This document shows positions 37,665 to 46,665 of a stretch of DNA of 64,000 nt, in pieces. The stretch lies in assembly GCA_021825585.1 (NCBI GenBank), contig JAKAGT010000006.1, positions 1 through 64,000 on the forward strand. Reading direction: 5' to 3'. This DNA comes from Bacteroidota bacterium. Its GTDB lineage: Bacteria; Bacteroidota; Ignavibacteria; Kryptoniales; JAKASW01. The translations under genes were made by a program, and so were the position numbers. The notes beneath the pieces are model-generated. The model saw only the letters and a program-made list of their open reading frames with translations, was not told where the DNA came from and did no database searches. How positions within the stretch are numbered: the first letter of the stretch is position 1; each line of letters starts with the position of its first letter.

Positions 37665-38884
37665 TGTTCGACTTCTTCAAAGAGAATTTCGACTATAAGA
37701 CATTTGCCCTTGCGTTGATCCTCGGTTGCATCGGGGTGCTGGCCGTCAATAGCGCCACCTACAACTCCGGGATGCACGGTTTCTTCGTGAGGGATATTGT
37801 GTGGCAGGGGGTGGGGGTAATTGTAGCGCTGATGATAATGTTCCTCTCGAACAGGTTTCTTCAGAATAGCGCGTACTTTTTTTATGCGCTTACAATTCTC
37901 CTTCTCATTTTCGTTCTCGTCGCGGGCAAACGTGTGGCCAGCCACACGAGCTGGTTAGGTTTCCTCGGAATCGGCGGTCAGCCGTCCGAACTTGCAAAGG
38001 TTGCTTCCATACTTTGTCTCTCTAAATTTCTTTCCGAGAATGGTACTGAACGTCCTCAGTGGCAGGTCATCATCATATCAGCGGGCATTGTCGGCTTGCC
38101 GATGATTCTTACTATGCTTCAACCTGATCTTGGCACGACGATAGTATATCTGGCCATATTCTTCCCGATCCTGTTCTGGGCGGGGTTGCCGCCGATCGTG
38201 GTCGTTGCATTGGTCGCTCCGGTTGCTATAGTGATCGCTGAATTTTCGGGTACGGTGGTGCTGTTGATTACGGTCGTAGCCTTCGGCGTATTGTTTTTCT
38301 TACTCAGCAGGAAGAAGCTATTCGCAATCACGCTCAGCTTTGTCGCGGTTTCGTTCGGACTGTTCATGGAATATTTCTACAAGAAGCTCCTCCAGCCGCA
38401 TCAACAAAAGCGGATACAGATTTTCCTCAATCCGAGCCTCGATCCGCAGGGAGCGGGTTACAATGCGCTCCAGGCAAGGGTGGCAATCGGCAGTGGCGGT
38501 CTGTTCGGGAAGGGCTATCTCCGCGGCGCCCAGACTCAATTGAATTTCGTGCCGGCACGCTGGACAGACTTCATCTTCACGGTAATAGGCGAGGAGTTCG
38601 GATTTGTCGGTGCCGCGGTGACTCTGCTGGCGTTCGGCGCCCTCTTTTTCAGGGGAGTGAAAATCGCCGAGATGGTAAAAACGAAGTTTGCGAGCCTCGC
38701 CGCAATAGGGATTACTTCGGTACTGCTGTTCCACGTTTTTATCAATATCGGAATGAACATCAACCTGGCGCCCATCGTGGGCATACCCCTGCCGTTCATC
38801 AGCTACGGAGGCTCTTCTGCCCTGTCCGATTGGATGATGGTCGGAATTCTCCTAAATTTCTATGCACACAGGAAGGAACACTAG
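37661..38884 (+). CDS. rodA: rod-shape protein RodA (SEDS glycosyltransferase)
   Basis: RodA polymerises lipid II into glycan strands with PBP2. 407 residues from GTG 37661 (or ATG 37664) with about ten membrane spans. SEDS signatures are LGFLGIGGQPSELAKVASIL near residue 100, MLQPDLGTTIVYLAIF, GAGYNALQARVAIGSGGLFG, FVPARWTDFIFTVIGEEFGF and IGIPLPFISYGGSSALSDWM-type residues near the C-terminus. The catalytic acid is in the PARWTDFIF/EEFG loop region of the family. It overlaps PBP2 and precedes dcd by 3 bases. Confidence 0.96.
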   Translation: MMFDFFKENFDYKTFALALILGCIGVLAVNSATYNSGMHGFFVRDIVWQGVGVIVALMIMFLSNRFLQNSAYFFYALTILLLIFVLVAGKRVASHTSWLGFLGIGGQPSELAKVASILCLSKFLSENGTERPQWQVIIISAGIVGLPMILTMLQPDLGTTIVYLAIFFPILFWAGLPPIVVVALVAPVAIVIAEFSGTVVLLITVVAFGVLFFLLSRKKLFAITLSFVAVSFGLFMEYFYKKLLQPHQQKRIQIFLNPSLDPQGAGYNALQARVAIGSGGLFGKGYLRGAQTQLNFVPARWTDFIFTVIGEEFGFVGAAVTLLAFGALFFRGVKIAEMVKTKFASLAAIGITSVLLFHVFINIGMNINLAPIVGIPLPFISYGGSSALSDWMMVGILLNFYAHRKEH

Positions 38885-38887
38885 AGG

Positions 38888-39448
38888 ATGATTCTCACAG
38901 ACAAGCAGATTCTGATGGAAATAGAAAAGGGGAACATCGTAATCGATCCATTCGACAGGAAATATCTCGGGTCGAATTCATATGATGTGCATCTTGCCGA
39001 TACGATGGCTGTATATAAGGACGATATCCTCGATGCAAGGAAACACAACGAGATCCTGGCTTTTAAAATTCACGATCATCAGGGATTCCTTCTGCTGCCG
39101 GGGAGGCTTTATCTCGCCGTGACGCAGGAATATACGGAGACACATAAGTTCGTGCCGTTCCTCGAGGGCAAATCGAGCATCGGGAGGCTGGGGATAGACA
39201 TTCACTCTACTGCAGGCAAGGGGGACGTGGGTTACTGCAATACGTGGACGATGGAGATAAGCGTGAAGCAGCCGGTTAGAATTTATCCCGGCATGCCGAT
39301 TGGCCAGCTGATATACTTCGAAGTCAGCGGCGATGTTCTTGTCCCATACAACAAGAAGAAGACTGCGAAATACAACAGGAAGACAAAACAGCCCGTCGAA
39401 TCCATGATGTGGAAAAACTTCGATTCAAAAATTCTCGGTTCGAAATGA
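38888..39448 (+). CDS. dcd: dCTP deaminase
   Basis: It deaminates dCTP to dUTP for thymidylate synthesis; some relatives also carry dUTPase activity. 186 residues: MILTDKQILMEIEKGNIVID, LGSNSYDVHLAD, EGKSSIGRLGIDIHSTAG and TWTMEISVKQPVRIYPGMPI (catalytic Glu). The form DIHSTAGKGDVGYCNT is close to the usual substrate-binding stretch. ATG 38888 is 3 bases after rodA, and the stop overlaps pyrF (ATGA), so nucleotide genes trail the elongasome operon. Confidence 0.92.
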   Translation: MILTDKQILMEIEKGNIVIDPFDRKYLGSNSYDVHLADTMAVYKDDILDARKHNEILAFKIHDHQGFLLLPGRLYLAVTQEYTETHKFVPFLEGKSSIGRLGIDIHSTAGKGDVGYCNTWTMEISVKQPVRIYPGMPIGQLIYFEVSGDVLVPYNKKKTAKYNRKTKQPVESMMWKNFDSKILGSK

Positions 39449-40242
39449 GTTTCAAAAAGCTATCCGACTCGATTCTGAAGCACGGCAGCAACCTATGCGT
39501 GGGACTGGACCCGGCAGTTGAGAAGATACCGGAGTTTCTGTTTGAATATGAGGATGCTGTCCTTGAATTCAACTCGCGGATAATCGAGGCAACCCAGGAC
39601 GCGGTATGTGCTTACAAATTGAATACGGCGTTTTATGAATCACTGGGTGAAAAAGGATGGTCCACTTTTGGCGAGACTATCGCGCGTATTCCGGACGACG
39701 TGTATATCATTGCCGATTGCAAACGCAGCGATATCGGAAACAGCGCGAGGCAATACGCCCACACCTTCTTCAATTATTTTGAGACAGACGCGGCAACGGT
39801 TAATCCTTACATGGGCTATGATTCGCTCGAGCCCTTCCTGAGTTACCAAGACAAGGATATCTTTGCACTCGTTCTCACTTCGAATCAGGGTGCCAACGAT
39901 TTCCAGCTTCGGGATTGCGGCGGGAAGAAATTGTACGAGCTAGTGGTCGAGAAAATCTCCGAATGGAACATGAACAAGAACATCGGTGCCGTTGTCGGCG
40001 CAACGAAGCCGGAGCAGCTCCTGGCGATAAGAGACAAGTATCCGGGACTCCCGATTCTCATCCCGGGTGTCGGAACGCAGGGAGGCGGCGTCGAGGATGT
40101 TGCCAGAGTCATAGCCAGCGACGGAGCGCCCGTCATAGTCAATGTCAGCCGTGACATAATATTTGCCGGGGCCGATGAGAAATTCGCGGCTAAGGTACGA
40201 GAAAAGGCGCTATTCTATAACGCACTTTTAAGAAGAGAATGA
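39445..40242 (+). CDS. pyrF: orotidine-5'-phosphate decarboxylase (type 2)
   Basis: It makes UMP from OMP in pyrimidine synthesis. The 265-residue length fits the longer type-2 PyrF found in Bacteroidota, mycobacteria and others. ATG 39445 overlaps the dcd stop; MSFKKLSDSILKHGSNLCVG starts the fold. Catalytic Lys-Asp sets are in VCAYKLNTAFYESLG and IIADCKRSDIGN, and the phosphate loop is near LIPGVGTQGGGVED. The stop overlaps the next start (ATGA). Confidence 0.94.
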   Translation: MSFKKLSDSILKHGSNLCVGLDPAVEKIPEFLFEYEDAVLEFNSRIIEATQDAVCAYKLNTAFYESLGEKGWSTFGETIARIPDDVYIIADCKRSDIGNSARQYAHTFFNYFETDAATVNPYMGYDSLEPFLSYQDKDIFALVLTSNQGANDFQLRDCGGKKLYELVVEKISEWNMNKNIGAVVGATKPEQLLAIRDKYPGLPILIPGVGTQGGGVEDVARVIASDGAPVIVNVSRDIIFAGADEKFAAKVREKALFYNALLRRE

Positions 40243-40682
40243 AATTCTTTCTCAAAAAATGTCTGAAGTGGCTCCTATTTCTCCTTTTTACGTTTCTCTT
40301 TTTCTCTTTGCCTGTTTATCTGCAGAAGGAAGAAAAGAACAGAGACTTCAGACAAACCCAGCTCTCCCCTGAATCCGTCCCACAGCAATCACCATCCTCT
40401 TTTTATTTCGAGTTTGCGCCGGGGTCCCCCAAAGAGAAAGTATCCGGCAATTTGACGGCTATACGGATGTCGACCATAACCGATTCTTCGGTCAAATATG
40501 TGTTCCTTTATGTCAACGGAGAGAAGCTGGACATGGCAGTCATTTCGGACACGGCACGCGTTGAATTTAAGAGGGTGCACTTGAAAGCGGGAGTCAACGA
40601 GATCGCCGTCGTCCTGCAGGATCGAAACGGCGTGGTCCTTGCGGTAAGGAAAGCCACAATCTTCTCGGCAAAGAAAACGTAG
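40239..40682 (+). CDS. membrane-anchored protein of unknown function
   Basis: 147 residues starting at ATG 40239, overlapping the pyrF stop. KWLLFLLFTFLFFSLPVYLQ is a single anchor near the N-terminus; the rest is periplasmic, with a low-complexity linker (FRQTQLSPESVPQQSPSS) and a small beta-sandwich-like domain (VKYVFLYVNGEKLDMAVI then LKAGVNEIAVVLQDRNGVVL), reminiscent of Ig-like adhesin or glucan-binding modules. I recognise no family. It sits 4 bases before the DUF2851 gene and may work with it. Confidence 0.6.
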   Translation: MKFFLKKCLKWLLFLLFTFLFFSLPVYLQKEEKNRDFRQTQLSPESVPQQSPSSFYFEFAPGSPKEKVSGNLTAIRMSTITDSSVKYVFLYVNGEKLDMAVISDTARVEFKRVHLKAGVNEIAVVLQDRNGVVLAVRKATIFSAKKT

Positions 40683-40686
40683 GCCC

Positions 40687-42189
40687 ATGTTCTTCTCCCA
40701 GGCGGTTCATCCGGAAAATTTGTCGGAGTTCCAGCTGAAGGAGCTTTTCAAGAACAGGATGTTCAACTCCTCCCTTAAGTCGGTCTCCGGGATGAAGGTG
40801 GAGATTATCAGGACGGGGGAGGCGAATTCAGACGCGGGCCCGGATTTCAGGCGCGCGGTGGTTCGCATCAACGGCATTTTGATGCGTGGGGACGTGGAGC
40901 TCCATAGATTGAACTCCGATTGGTACTCGCACAGACATCACACCGACAGAAACTATAATTCAGTCGTCCTCCATGTAGTGGGTGAATGCAATGAGGCGCG
41001 GGACTGCCTTACCTTTTCAGGCAGGAAGATAGAGACGCTGGAGCTTCCGAGGTTTCTTCTGGACGAGGCTGTCAATTTTCTTGGACGGCTGGATTCGGAA
41101 GAGAAAATGATTCGAATAAGATGCGCGGGGCAGACCGAGGAAATATCGCGTCAGGATAAGATTGAATACCTGAATTCTCTGGGCGAAAAACGTTTTGCGC
41201 GTAAAGTAAACAAGTTTGAAGAGAGACTGAAAGATATCGTAGATGAGAACCGTCCAGTAGTGTTCGAAGCCAGACAGAAATATTTCCGGGATTTCAGCGA
41301 GCTGCAGGTAATTCATGAAACGCATGAAAAATCGGAGCTCCTGGAGGAAGCGTATTGGGATCAGCTTCTGTACGAAGGAATATTGGAGGGGCTCGGCTAC
41401 AGCAAGAACACGGCACCGTTCCGAAAGCTGTCGCACAATGTCTCTTTCTCCTTTCTCAAGGAGCAGTCGAACGGCGCGAGGGGTACAATCGAGGCGATAC
41501 TTTTCGGAGTATCCGGCCTCCTGCCGCAGGACCTTGGAAGGTTCGACGAGGAGTCGACAACATATTGTGAAGGGTTGACCCGAATATGGCAGGGGGTAAA
41601 GAAAAAATATAAGCGGGAGCATATGGATAAGTCGGAATGGCTCTTCTTCAAGCTCCGTCCTCAGAACTTTCCCACTATCCGGATAGCAGGAGCGAGCCAT
41701 GTCCTTTCGAACCTGATGGCGCTCTGTCGTGCGGGGGAATTGATAGGCTGGGCCGCGACGAGAGAAGAGGGCGTGGTGCTGCTGTCATGGCGAAGACTCC
41801 TGACCGTTCCCTCCCATGATTTTTGGAGCCGCCATTATGTCTTCGATACTCCTGCTGCGACCGATATCAGGATGCTCATCGGTTCGAGCCGTGCCGAGGA
41901 GATCATCATCAATACCGTGCTGCCGCTGGTCTACCTGCGAGGGAGAATCTTCGATAACCCTGCACTACAGGAACGGGGGATGAAAATGTATGCCAATCAC
42001 AAGCCGACCTCAGACAATAATATTACCCTGATGATTAAGGACGCCCTCTTCGGCGGTGACAATGTATTCAACACCGTTCAGGTCCAGCAGGGGGCGCTCC
42101 ACCTCTACCGCACCCTATGTTCCGAGAAGCGATGCTCGAAGTGCAGGATCGGCAAAGCGGCGTATGGCGGGAGAAAGTCTTCCGCCTGA
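40687..42189 (+). CDS. DUF2851 family protein
   Basis: This 500-residue cytoplasmic-looking protein matches DUF2851, a family common in Bacteroidota and relatives. GDVELHRLNSDWYSHRHHTD near residue 76 and NYNSVVLHVVGECNE follow the family pattern GDVEiH..SsDW..H.H..D, and ENLSEFQLKELFKNRMF is the typical start. Its C-terminus (from ALHLYRTLCSEKRCSKCRIG) carries a cysteine cluster that may bind metal. Function is unknown; acidic and histidine residues suggest a metal-dependent enzyme, but that is inference. It overlaps no neighbour and ends the plus-strand run. Confidence 0.8.
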   Translation: MFFSQAVHPENLSEFQLKELFKNRMFNSSLKSVSGMKVEIIRTGEANSDAGPDFRRAVVRINGILMRGDVELHRLNSDWYSHRHHTDRNYNSVVLHVVGECNEARDCLTFSGRKIETLELPRFLLDEAVNFLGRLDSEEKMIRIRCAGQTEEISRQDKIEYLNSLGEKRFARKVNKFEERLKDIVDENRPVVFEARQKYFRDFSELQVIHETHEKSELLEEAYWDQLLYEGILEGLGYSKNTAPFRKLSHNVSFSFLKEQSNGARGTIEAILFGVSGLLPQDLGRFDEESTTYCEGLTRIWQGVKKKYKREHMDKSEWLFFKLRPQNFPTIRIAGASHVLSNLMALCRAGELIGWAATREEGVVLLSWRRLLTVPSHDFWSRHYVFDTPAATDIRMLIGSSRAEEIIINTVLPLVYLRGRIFDNPALQERGMKMYANHKPTSDNNITLMIKDALFGGDNVFNTVQVQQGALHLYRTLCSEKRCSKCRIGKAAYGGRKSSA

Positions 42190-42223
42190 AGTTCAGGCGA
42201 ACATCAGAGGAGCGGGTTTCCCG

Positions 42224-42982
42224 CTATTTCTTGTCCTTGATTTCGTTCAAAAGCTTCGAAGCTTCGACCTTCAATGAATCGTCGTCCTGGTCCAGCACCG
42301 GTAAACCGGATAGAGCCTGCAGCTGGTCGCGTGCGGCTTTGTACTCGTCTTCGCGGATGTAGGCCTTCGCAAGGTCGTAGTGGAACATCACGAAGTTCGG
42401 ATCCAGCGAAATGGCCTTGTTGTAGAATTTTATAGCGTCCTTCATGTTCCCCCATGAAAGTCCGAGCGGCCAGAGAAATATGGAGGGTTTTTCGGCCAAT
42501 TTGGCGTGTGTTCTGCCAAGGACGTAGTAAGCGATCGCGTTGCTCGGATCCAGCTTGATAGCCTCTTCGCAGTCGTTCCGAACCTGCTTGACGATCGGTG
42601 CAACGCTGAACACCCCCTTGAAAAGGGCGATTTTCCCGTTGGCGACCGCCCGGTAAGTGTACGCCATCGAACTCTTCGGGTTTGTCATAACCGCACTGTC
42701 GGCATAGTCGTATGCCAGAGTGTAGGTACCAAGTTGCGCCTTCTTCTGCTGGTCAGTTGTGACGGGCATGTGGTCGGCAATATGGGTTTCCACACGGCAC
42801 AGTCTCCAAAACACGGGTGAATTGTGCGGGTATTCCTGGTTGGCTTTCAGAAGGATTTCCAGGGCCCCCTTGTTGTCGAACTTGTCGAAAAGGGTGTCGC
42901 TTTGGTTGATAAGTTCCTGCAGACCCTGCGTGGAGAATGCAGTAAGACAAAGCACGGTAATAGACAGTGCCAGAGACTTCAT
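42224..42982 (-). CDS. secreted TPR-repeat protein
   Basis: 252 residues with a signal peptide (LALSITVLCLTAFSTQG) followed by TPR-like helical repeats (DNKGALEILLKANQEYP, PKSSMAYTYRAVANGKIALF, AIKLDPSNAIAYYVLGRTHA, SLDPNFVMFHYDLAKAYI). The pattern resembles bacterial homologues of the RMD1/regulator-of-microtubule-dynamics type TPR proteins, with the IFLWPLGLSWGNMKDAI insert. It probably scaffolds other envelope proteins. GGAGG lies 5 bases before the ATG. It follows the BFN gene after 31 bases. Confidence 0.75.
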   Translation of the reverse strand: MKSLALSITVLCLTAFSTQGLQELINQSDTLFDKFDNKGALEILLKANQEYPHNSPVFWRLCRVETHIADHMPVTTDQQKKAQLGTYTLAYDYADSAVMTNPKSSMAYTYRAVANGKIALFKGVFSVAPIVKQVRNDCEEAIKLDPSNAIAYYVLGRTHAKLAEKPSIFLWPLGLSWGNMKDAIKFYNKAISLDPNFVMFHYDLAKAYIREDEYKAARDQLQALSGLPVLDQDDDSLKVEASKLLNEIKDKK

Positions 42983-43013
42983 CCGGACCTCCGTTTACTA
43001 ATTGTTGAAACGA

Positions 43014-43616
43014 TCAGTCGCCGAGCTGAAGCCGCCTTATTTCGTCACGGAGTTTTGCTGCCCGTTCATAATCCTCGCGGCCCACTGCGTCGGTCAGTTC
43101 TTTCTGAAGCTGTTCCATCTTGGATTCTTTCGTGTAAGCCGGAGTTTTCTCACGGCTCTTCTTCGGATGCTCGCCTTCCAACTCGCTTTGTTGTTCGCCC
43201 TCTTCAGCCTCCGGCATCGTGGATGCCTCTTCCATCACGGCTTCAGATACGTAAATCGGGACACCGAATCTTATTGCGATTGCAATCGCATCGCTCGGTC
43301 GTGCATCTATTTCGTGGTTAACAGAATTGCCTTCTACATTGAGCCGGGCAAAGAAAGTACCGTCGCGAAGTTCGCTGACCACAACATCCGAAAGAGTTGT
43401 GCCAAGGGAATCGAGAACGTTCTTCACCAGGTCGTGCGTGAGTGGTCTTGGAGGTTTTATTCCCTCAAGCTCAAGTGCTATCGCTTGTGCTTCGAACTGT
43501 CCGATTATAATCGGAAGTCTCCGCTCACCGCTGACTTCCTTTAGAATTAGCGCGTAAGCACCAGGGCTTGAGGGACTGGGCGAAAGCCCAAGTATGTCTA
43601 CCATCACCTTATCCAA
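43014..43616 (-). CDS. bifunctional nuclease (BFN/DUF151) domain protein with UVR tail
   Basis: 200 residues from TTG 43616, chosen because AGGAG lies 8 bases upstream; ATG 43604 is an alternative. The N-terminal DUF151 domain (1-120) has MVDILGLSPSPSSPGAYALI, LPIIIGQFEAQAIAL and SDAIAIAIRFGVPIYVSEAV. After an acidic Glu-rich linker (about 130-150) comes a UVR motif (MEQLQKELTDAVGREDYERAAKLRDEI-like) of the kind that links UvrB and UvrC. Bifunctional nucleases act on RNA and DNA; the UVR end suggests contact with repair or Clp-type partners. Both parts are common together in the FCB group. Confidence 0.85.
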   Translation of the reverse strand: MDKVMVDILGLSPSPSSPGAYALILKEVSGERRLPIIIGQFEAQAIALELEGIKPPRPLTHDLVKNVLDSLGTTLSDVVVSELRDGTFFARLNVEGNSVNHEIDARPSDAIAIAIRFGVPIYVSEAVMEEASTMPEAEEGEQQSELEGEHPKKSREKTPAYTKESKMEQLQKELTDAVGREDYERAAKLRDEIRRLQLGD

Positions 43617-43655
43617 GCACGTTTCTCCTCATTCTCCGACAATTTGCGGAATACC

Positions 43656-44648
43656 TCAGTCTTTTCCAAGAGCCTTTTTCATCTGTGCCGACAGTTCCGG
43701 AATTACCTCGAACGCATCCCCGACGATTCCATAATCGGCAACCTGGAAGATCGGCGCGTCCTTATCCTTATTGACGGCAACTATATACTTCGACGACGAC
43801 ATTCCTGCCAGGTGCTGGATAGCGCCCGAGATCGCGACCGCTACGTACAGGGACGGGGAGACAGTTTTCCCTGTTTGTCCAACCTGATCTTCGTGCGGTC
43901 TCCATCCTGCATCGACGGCGGCCCTCGAGGCTCCGACAGCGGCGCCCAGTACGTCCGCAAGGTCTTCAATCATCTTGAAATTTTCCGGTCCTCCGAGTCC
44001 TCGCCCCCCTGATACTATTATGTTCGCCTCCGTCAGGTCGGGACGTCCCGCCTTTGTGACGGTAACGCCGGTTACCCTGGCCAGAAAATCGGTATCCTGC
44101 AAATTCAAATTTAATTTCTCGACAGCAGCGGCGGCCCCGTTTGCGCTACCCGGACTGAAGACGTTGGGCCGCAATGTGAACACCTTCCTTGGGGAGTTGA
44201 CCTTGAGATCTATCAGGCCTTTGCCCGCGTACACAGGGCGTGTCGCCACGATTGAACCGCCGTCCCATTTCAGCGCGATGCAGTCTGCCGCCAGACCGGC
44301 CTTCAATCTGGCTGCGACTCTTGGCGCGAGATCTTTCCCCATAGCGCTGGCGGGGAAGAGAACTATGTCTGCGGAAAGAGTCTCCGCCGCATCGGATACT
44401 ATCCTGGCGTATGCCGTGGTAGAATATGAACTCAACTTAGCATCATCTGCCGCGTAAACCTTCTGCACGCCAAAACCGCCCAACTCTGACCCGACTCTTT
44501 CCGCTCCTTCGCCTACTACCAGCCCTACGGCTTCCGCCCCGATTTGACCGGCCAACTGGACCGCCGCGTGTGCTACCTCAAATGCTACTTTCTTAAGTTT
44601 CCCGTCGCGCTGTTCCGCAAATGCAAGAATTCTCATTTCAGCATCCAT
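43656..44648 (-). CDS. etfA: electron transfer flavoprotein alpha subunit
   Basis: With EtfB it carries electrons from acyl-CoA and related dehydrogenases to the quinone pool. 330 residues: an N-terminal ETF domain ([20 protein letters not shown]) and the FAD-binding C-terminal half with [60 protein letters not shown] and [11 protein letters not shown]. It starts 4 bases after etfB. No acyl-CoA dehydrogenase or ETF-quinone reductase gene is near, so its partners lie elsewhere. Confidence 0.95.
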   Translation of the reverse strand: MDAEMRILAFAEQRDGKLKKVAFEVAHAAVQLAGQIGAEAVGLVVGEGAERVGSELGGFGVQKVYAADDAKLSSYSTTAYARIVSDAAETLSADIVLFPASAMGKDLAPRVAARLKAGLAADCIALKWDGGSIVATRPVYAGKGLIDLKVNSPRKVFTLRPNVFSPGSANGAAAAVEKLNLNLQDTDFLARVTGVTVTKAGRPDLTEANIIVSGGRGLGGPENFKMIEDLADVLGAAVGASRAAVDAGWRPHEDQVGQTGKTVSPSLYVAVAISGAIQHLAGMSSSKYIVAVNKDKDAPIFQVADYGIVGDAFEVIPELSAQMKKALGKD

Positions 44649-44652
44649 TATT

Positions 44653-45405
44653 TTAGATTACTTTTGCTTCTTCGTGAAGGAGCCTGATCAGTTCCGGTAC
44701 GGCGGATTTGTCCGTGCCGAGTATTTTGCCTGCCTGTTTGGCTGGCGGTTTCCTCATCTCAATTACTTCGGTCAGCGGCTCAACGGTTCCGGGGGCGACC
44801 TCCTGCACAGGCTTTGACTTTGCCGCCATGATTCCTTTCAGTGAAGGGTAACGCGGCTCGTTAAGCCCTTTCTGGGCAGAGATTATACAGGGCATCGCCA
44901 GCTCGACGGTCTCGGTTCCGCCCTCGATCTCCCTTTCGCAAGTGACCTTCTTTGCGTTCTCATCGACATTAAGTTTCACGACAACAGAGGCTGAAGGTAC
45001 ACCGAGCATTTCTGCCACCATTGTTCCCACTGCCGCATCGTCGTAGTCGATAGACTGCTTGCCGAAGAGGACCATGTCCGCGCCTGCGTCCTTGAGCGCC
45101 GATGCGATCATCGACGCGACTGAATAGGAGTCGCCGGTGCTTTCCGTCTTGATGTGAATTCCCTTGTCGCCGCCCATCGCCAGCGCCTTCCTGAGCACTT
45201 CTTTTGTTGAATCGCCCCCGACTGAGACGTAAGTGACCTCGGCGCCGTTCTTGTCTTTCAGTTGTAGCGCGGCTTCTACTGCAAATTCGTCGTATGGATT
45301 AAGTATAAGATTTACTTCTGACCGATCAATCGATTTGCCATCCTGACCAATTTTGACCTTTGTTTCTGTATCCGGAACCTGGTTGACGCAAACGAAGAGC
45401 TTCAT
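44653..45405 (-). CDS. etfB: electron transfer flavoprotein beta subunit
   Basis: 250 residues; binds AMP in the ETF heterodimer. MKLFVCVNQVPDTETKV at the N-terminus, LNPYDEFAVEAALQLKD, VSVGGDSTKEVLRKALAMGG, KQSIDYDDAAVGTMVAEML (the adenine-nucleotide loop) and CIISAQKGLNEPRYPSLKGI are characteristic. AGGAGGT precedes ATG 45405. It leads the etfB-etfA pair and diverges from the NlpC/P60 gene across about 198 bases. Confidence 0.95.
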   Translation of the reverse strand: MKLFVCVNQVPDTETKVKIGQDGKSIDRSEVNLILNPYDEFAVEAALQLKDKNGAEVTYVSVGGDSTKEVLRKALAMGGDKGIHIKTESTGDSYSVASMIASALKDAGADMVLFGKQSIDYDDAAVGTMVAEMLGVPSASVVVKLNVDENAKKVTCEREIEGGTETVELAMPCIISAQKGLNEPRYPSLKGIMAAKSKPVQEVAPGTVEPLTEVIEMRKPPAKQAGKILGTDKSAVPELIRLLHEEAKVI

Positions 45406-45603
45406 TTGGCACCTCCTTCTGGATTTGTGGTAAGAATTTTAAAAAATTTAGTCTCATGTGTGAAAAACTTCAAGGGGAATAAGGCGTGCCGGATGTCGGT
45501 GTTCCGGCTCAGGGTTGCCGCGAAAATGCTCCTGACGGCACTGGGCTTCGTCACGGCTTCGCACATTGCTTGAAAATCGAGGAATAGATATATTTTTCTT
45601 AGA

Positions 45604-46647
45604 ATGGCAGAGGACGATAAACATATTGGTTTCACGCTATTCGAAAAGAAACTCGGGAAGTCCCTCGTCGTTGACGATCGCTATTCCGTGCTCGATTTCC
45701 GGCCCGCCGGCAACTATCTCCATATTCTCACCGATTCCATTTCGCATGCTGCCCGCATTTCAAAACTGTATCAGAAAGAAACACCGCGTTTCAAGATAAA
45801 AGTCACTCTCCTTCCTGATAATTCCGTAGGCAAAACCACCAAGGGAATTTGTCATGTCGGTGTGGCGGCTGTCAGAAAAGATCCCACCTCTGCAAGTGAA
45901 CAGATTACGCAGGTATTGTTCGGGGAGACTTTCGATGCCCTGCAGGTCAAAGATGACTGGGCGAGGGTGAGGTTAGATGCGGACGGTTACATAGGTTGGG
46001 TATCGACGGGCCAGGTCACTCTCTTTCAAGAGGACGACTTTTATGAATTCCAGACCTTACCAAAGATGAGTGTGAGGGAGAAGGTTCTGGGGTTGTTTCA
46101 GAGACCTGGCGGTAATTCGCCTGTTTTGCGTGAGGCTGTTTACGGGACTCACTTGAGTATTGCCGGGAGCCGTGGGAAATTTCTGGAGGTTCGCCTTCCC
46201 GATGGGGCGACTGCATACGCCGTTAAATCCGGCGTCAACGATTCTGCCGCTCCCAGACCGTTCTCGCTGAAGGGACTGTTTGAAACGGCCTATGGCTTCC
46301 GGGGGATTTCTTATGCCTGGGGAGGACGGAGCGTAAAGGGATTTGACTGCTCCGGATTCGTACAGTCGGTATTCAGGTTGAACGGTATCGAGCTTCCGCG
46401 TGACGCTGGAACCCAGTTTTGGTCGGGTATTCACCTGGGCAAAGAGATAGGAAACCTAAAGGCGGGAGATTTGTTGTTTTTCTCTTCAAATGGCGATAAG
46501 ATTACTCATGTCGCGCTTTATGTGGGAAAGAACAAGCAGTTTATTCATTCTTCGGGTTACGTAAGGGTCAATAGCTTTGATCCAAATAGACGGGATTTTA
46601 GCAAGAAGCTTCTATCAACTTTCGTCGGTGCATCCAGGGTAATTTGA
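45604..46647 (+). CDS. NlpC/P60 cysteine peptidase with SH3-like domains (YkfC-like)
   Basis: This predicted gamma-D-glutamyl-diamino acid endopeptidase cleaves peptide stems from peptidoglycan fragments. 347 residues: an N-terminal part with two bacterial-SH3-like stretches (VGVAAVRKDPTSASEQITQV, DNWARVRLD-like, ADGYIGWVS near residue 130) and a C-terminal NlpC/P60 domain (230-347). The domain has SYAWGGRSVKGFDCSGFVQS with catalytic Cys249 and KITHVALYVG with the histidine. I see no signal peptide, so recycling in the cytoplasm is more likely than secretion. It precedes the HNH gene by 18 bases. Together with NamZ at 8096 it points to active wall recycling. Confidence 0.85.
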   Translation: MAEDDKHIGFTLFEKKLGKSLVVDDRYSVLDFRPAGNYLHILTDSISHAARISKLYQKETPRFKIKVTLLPDNSVGKTTKGICHVGVAAVRKDPTSASEQITQVLFGETFDALQVKDDWARVRLDADGYIGWVSTGQVTLFQEDDFYEFQTLPKMSVREKVLGLFQRPGGNSPVLREAVYGTHLSIAGSRGKFLEVRLPDGATAYAVKSGVNDSAAPRPFSLKGLFETAYGFRGISYAWGGRSVKGFDCSGFVQSVFRLNGIELPRDAGTQFWSGIHLGKEIGNLKAGDLLFFSSNGDKITHVALYVGKNKQFIHSSGYVRVNSFDPNRRDFSKKLLSTFVGASRVI

Positions 46648-46665
46648 TGAAAAGGAGGTGTTGAC

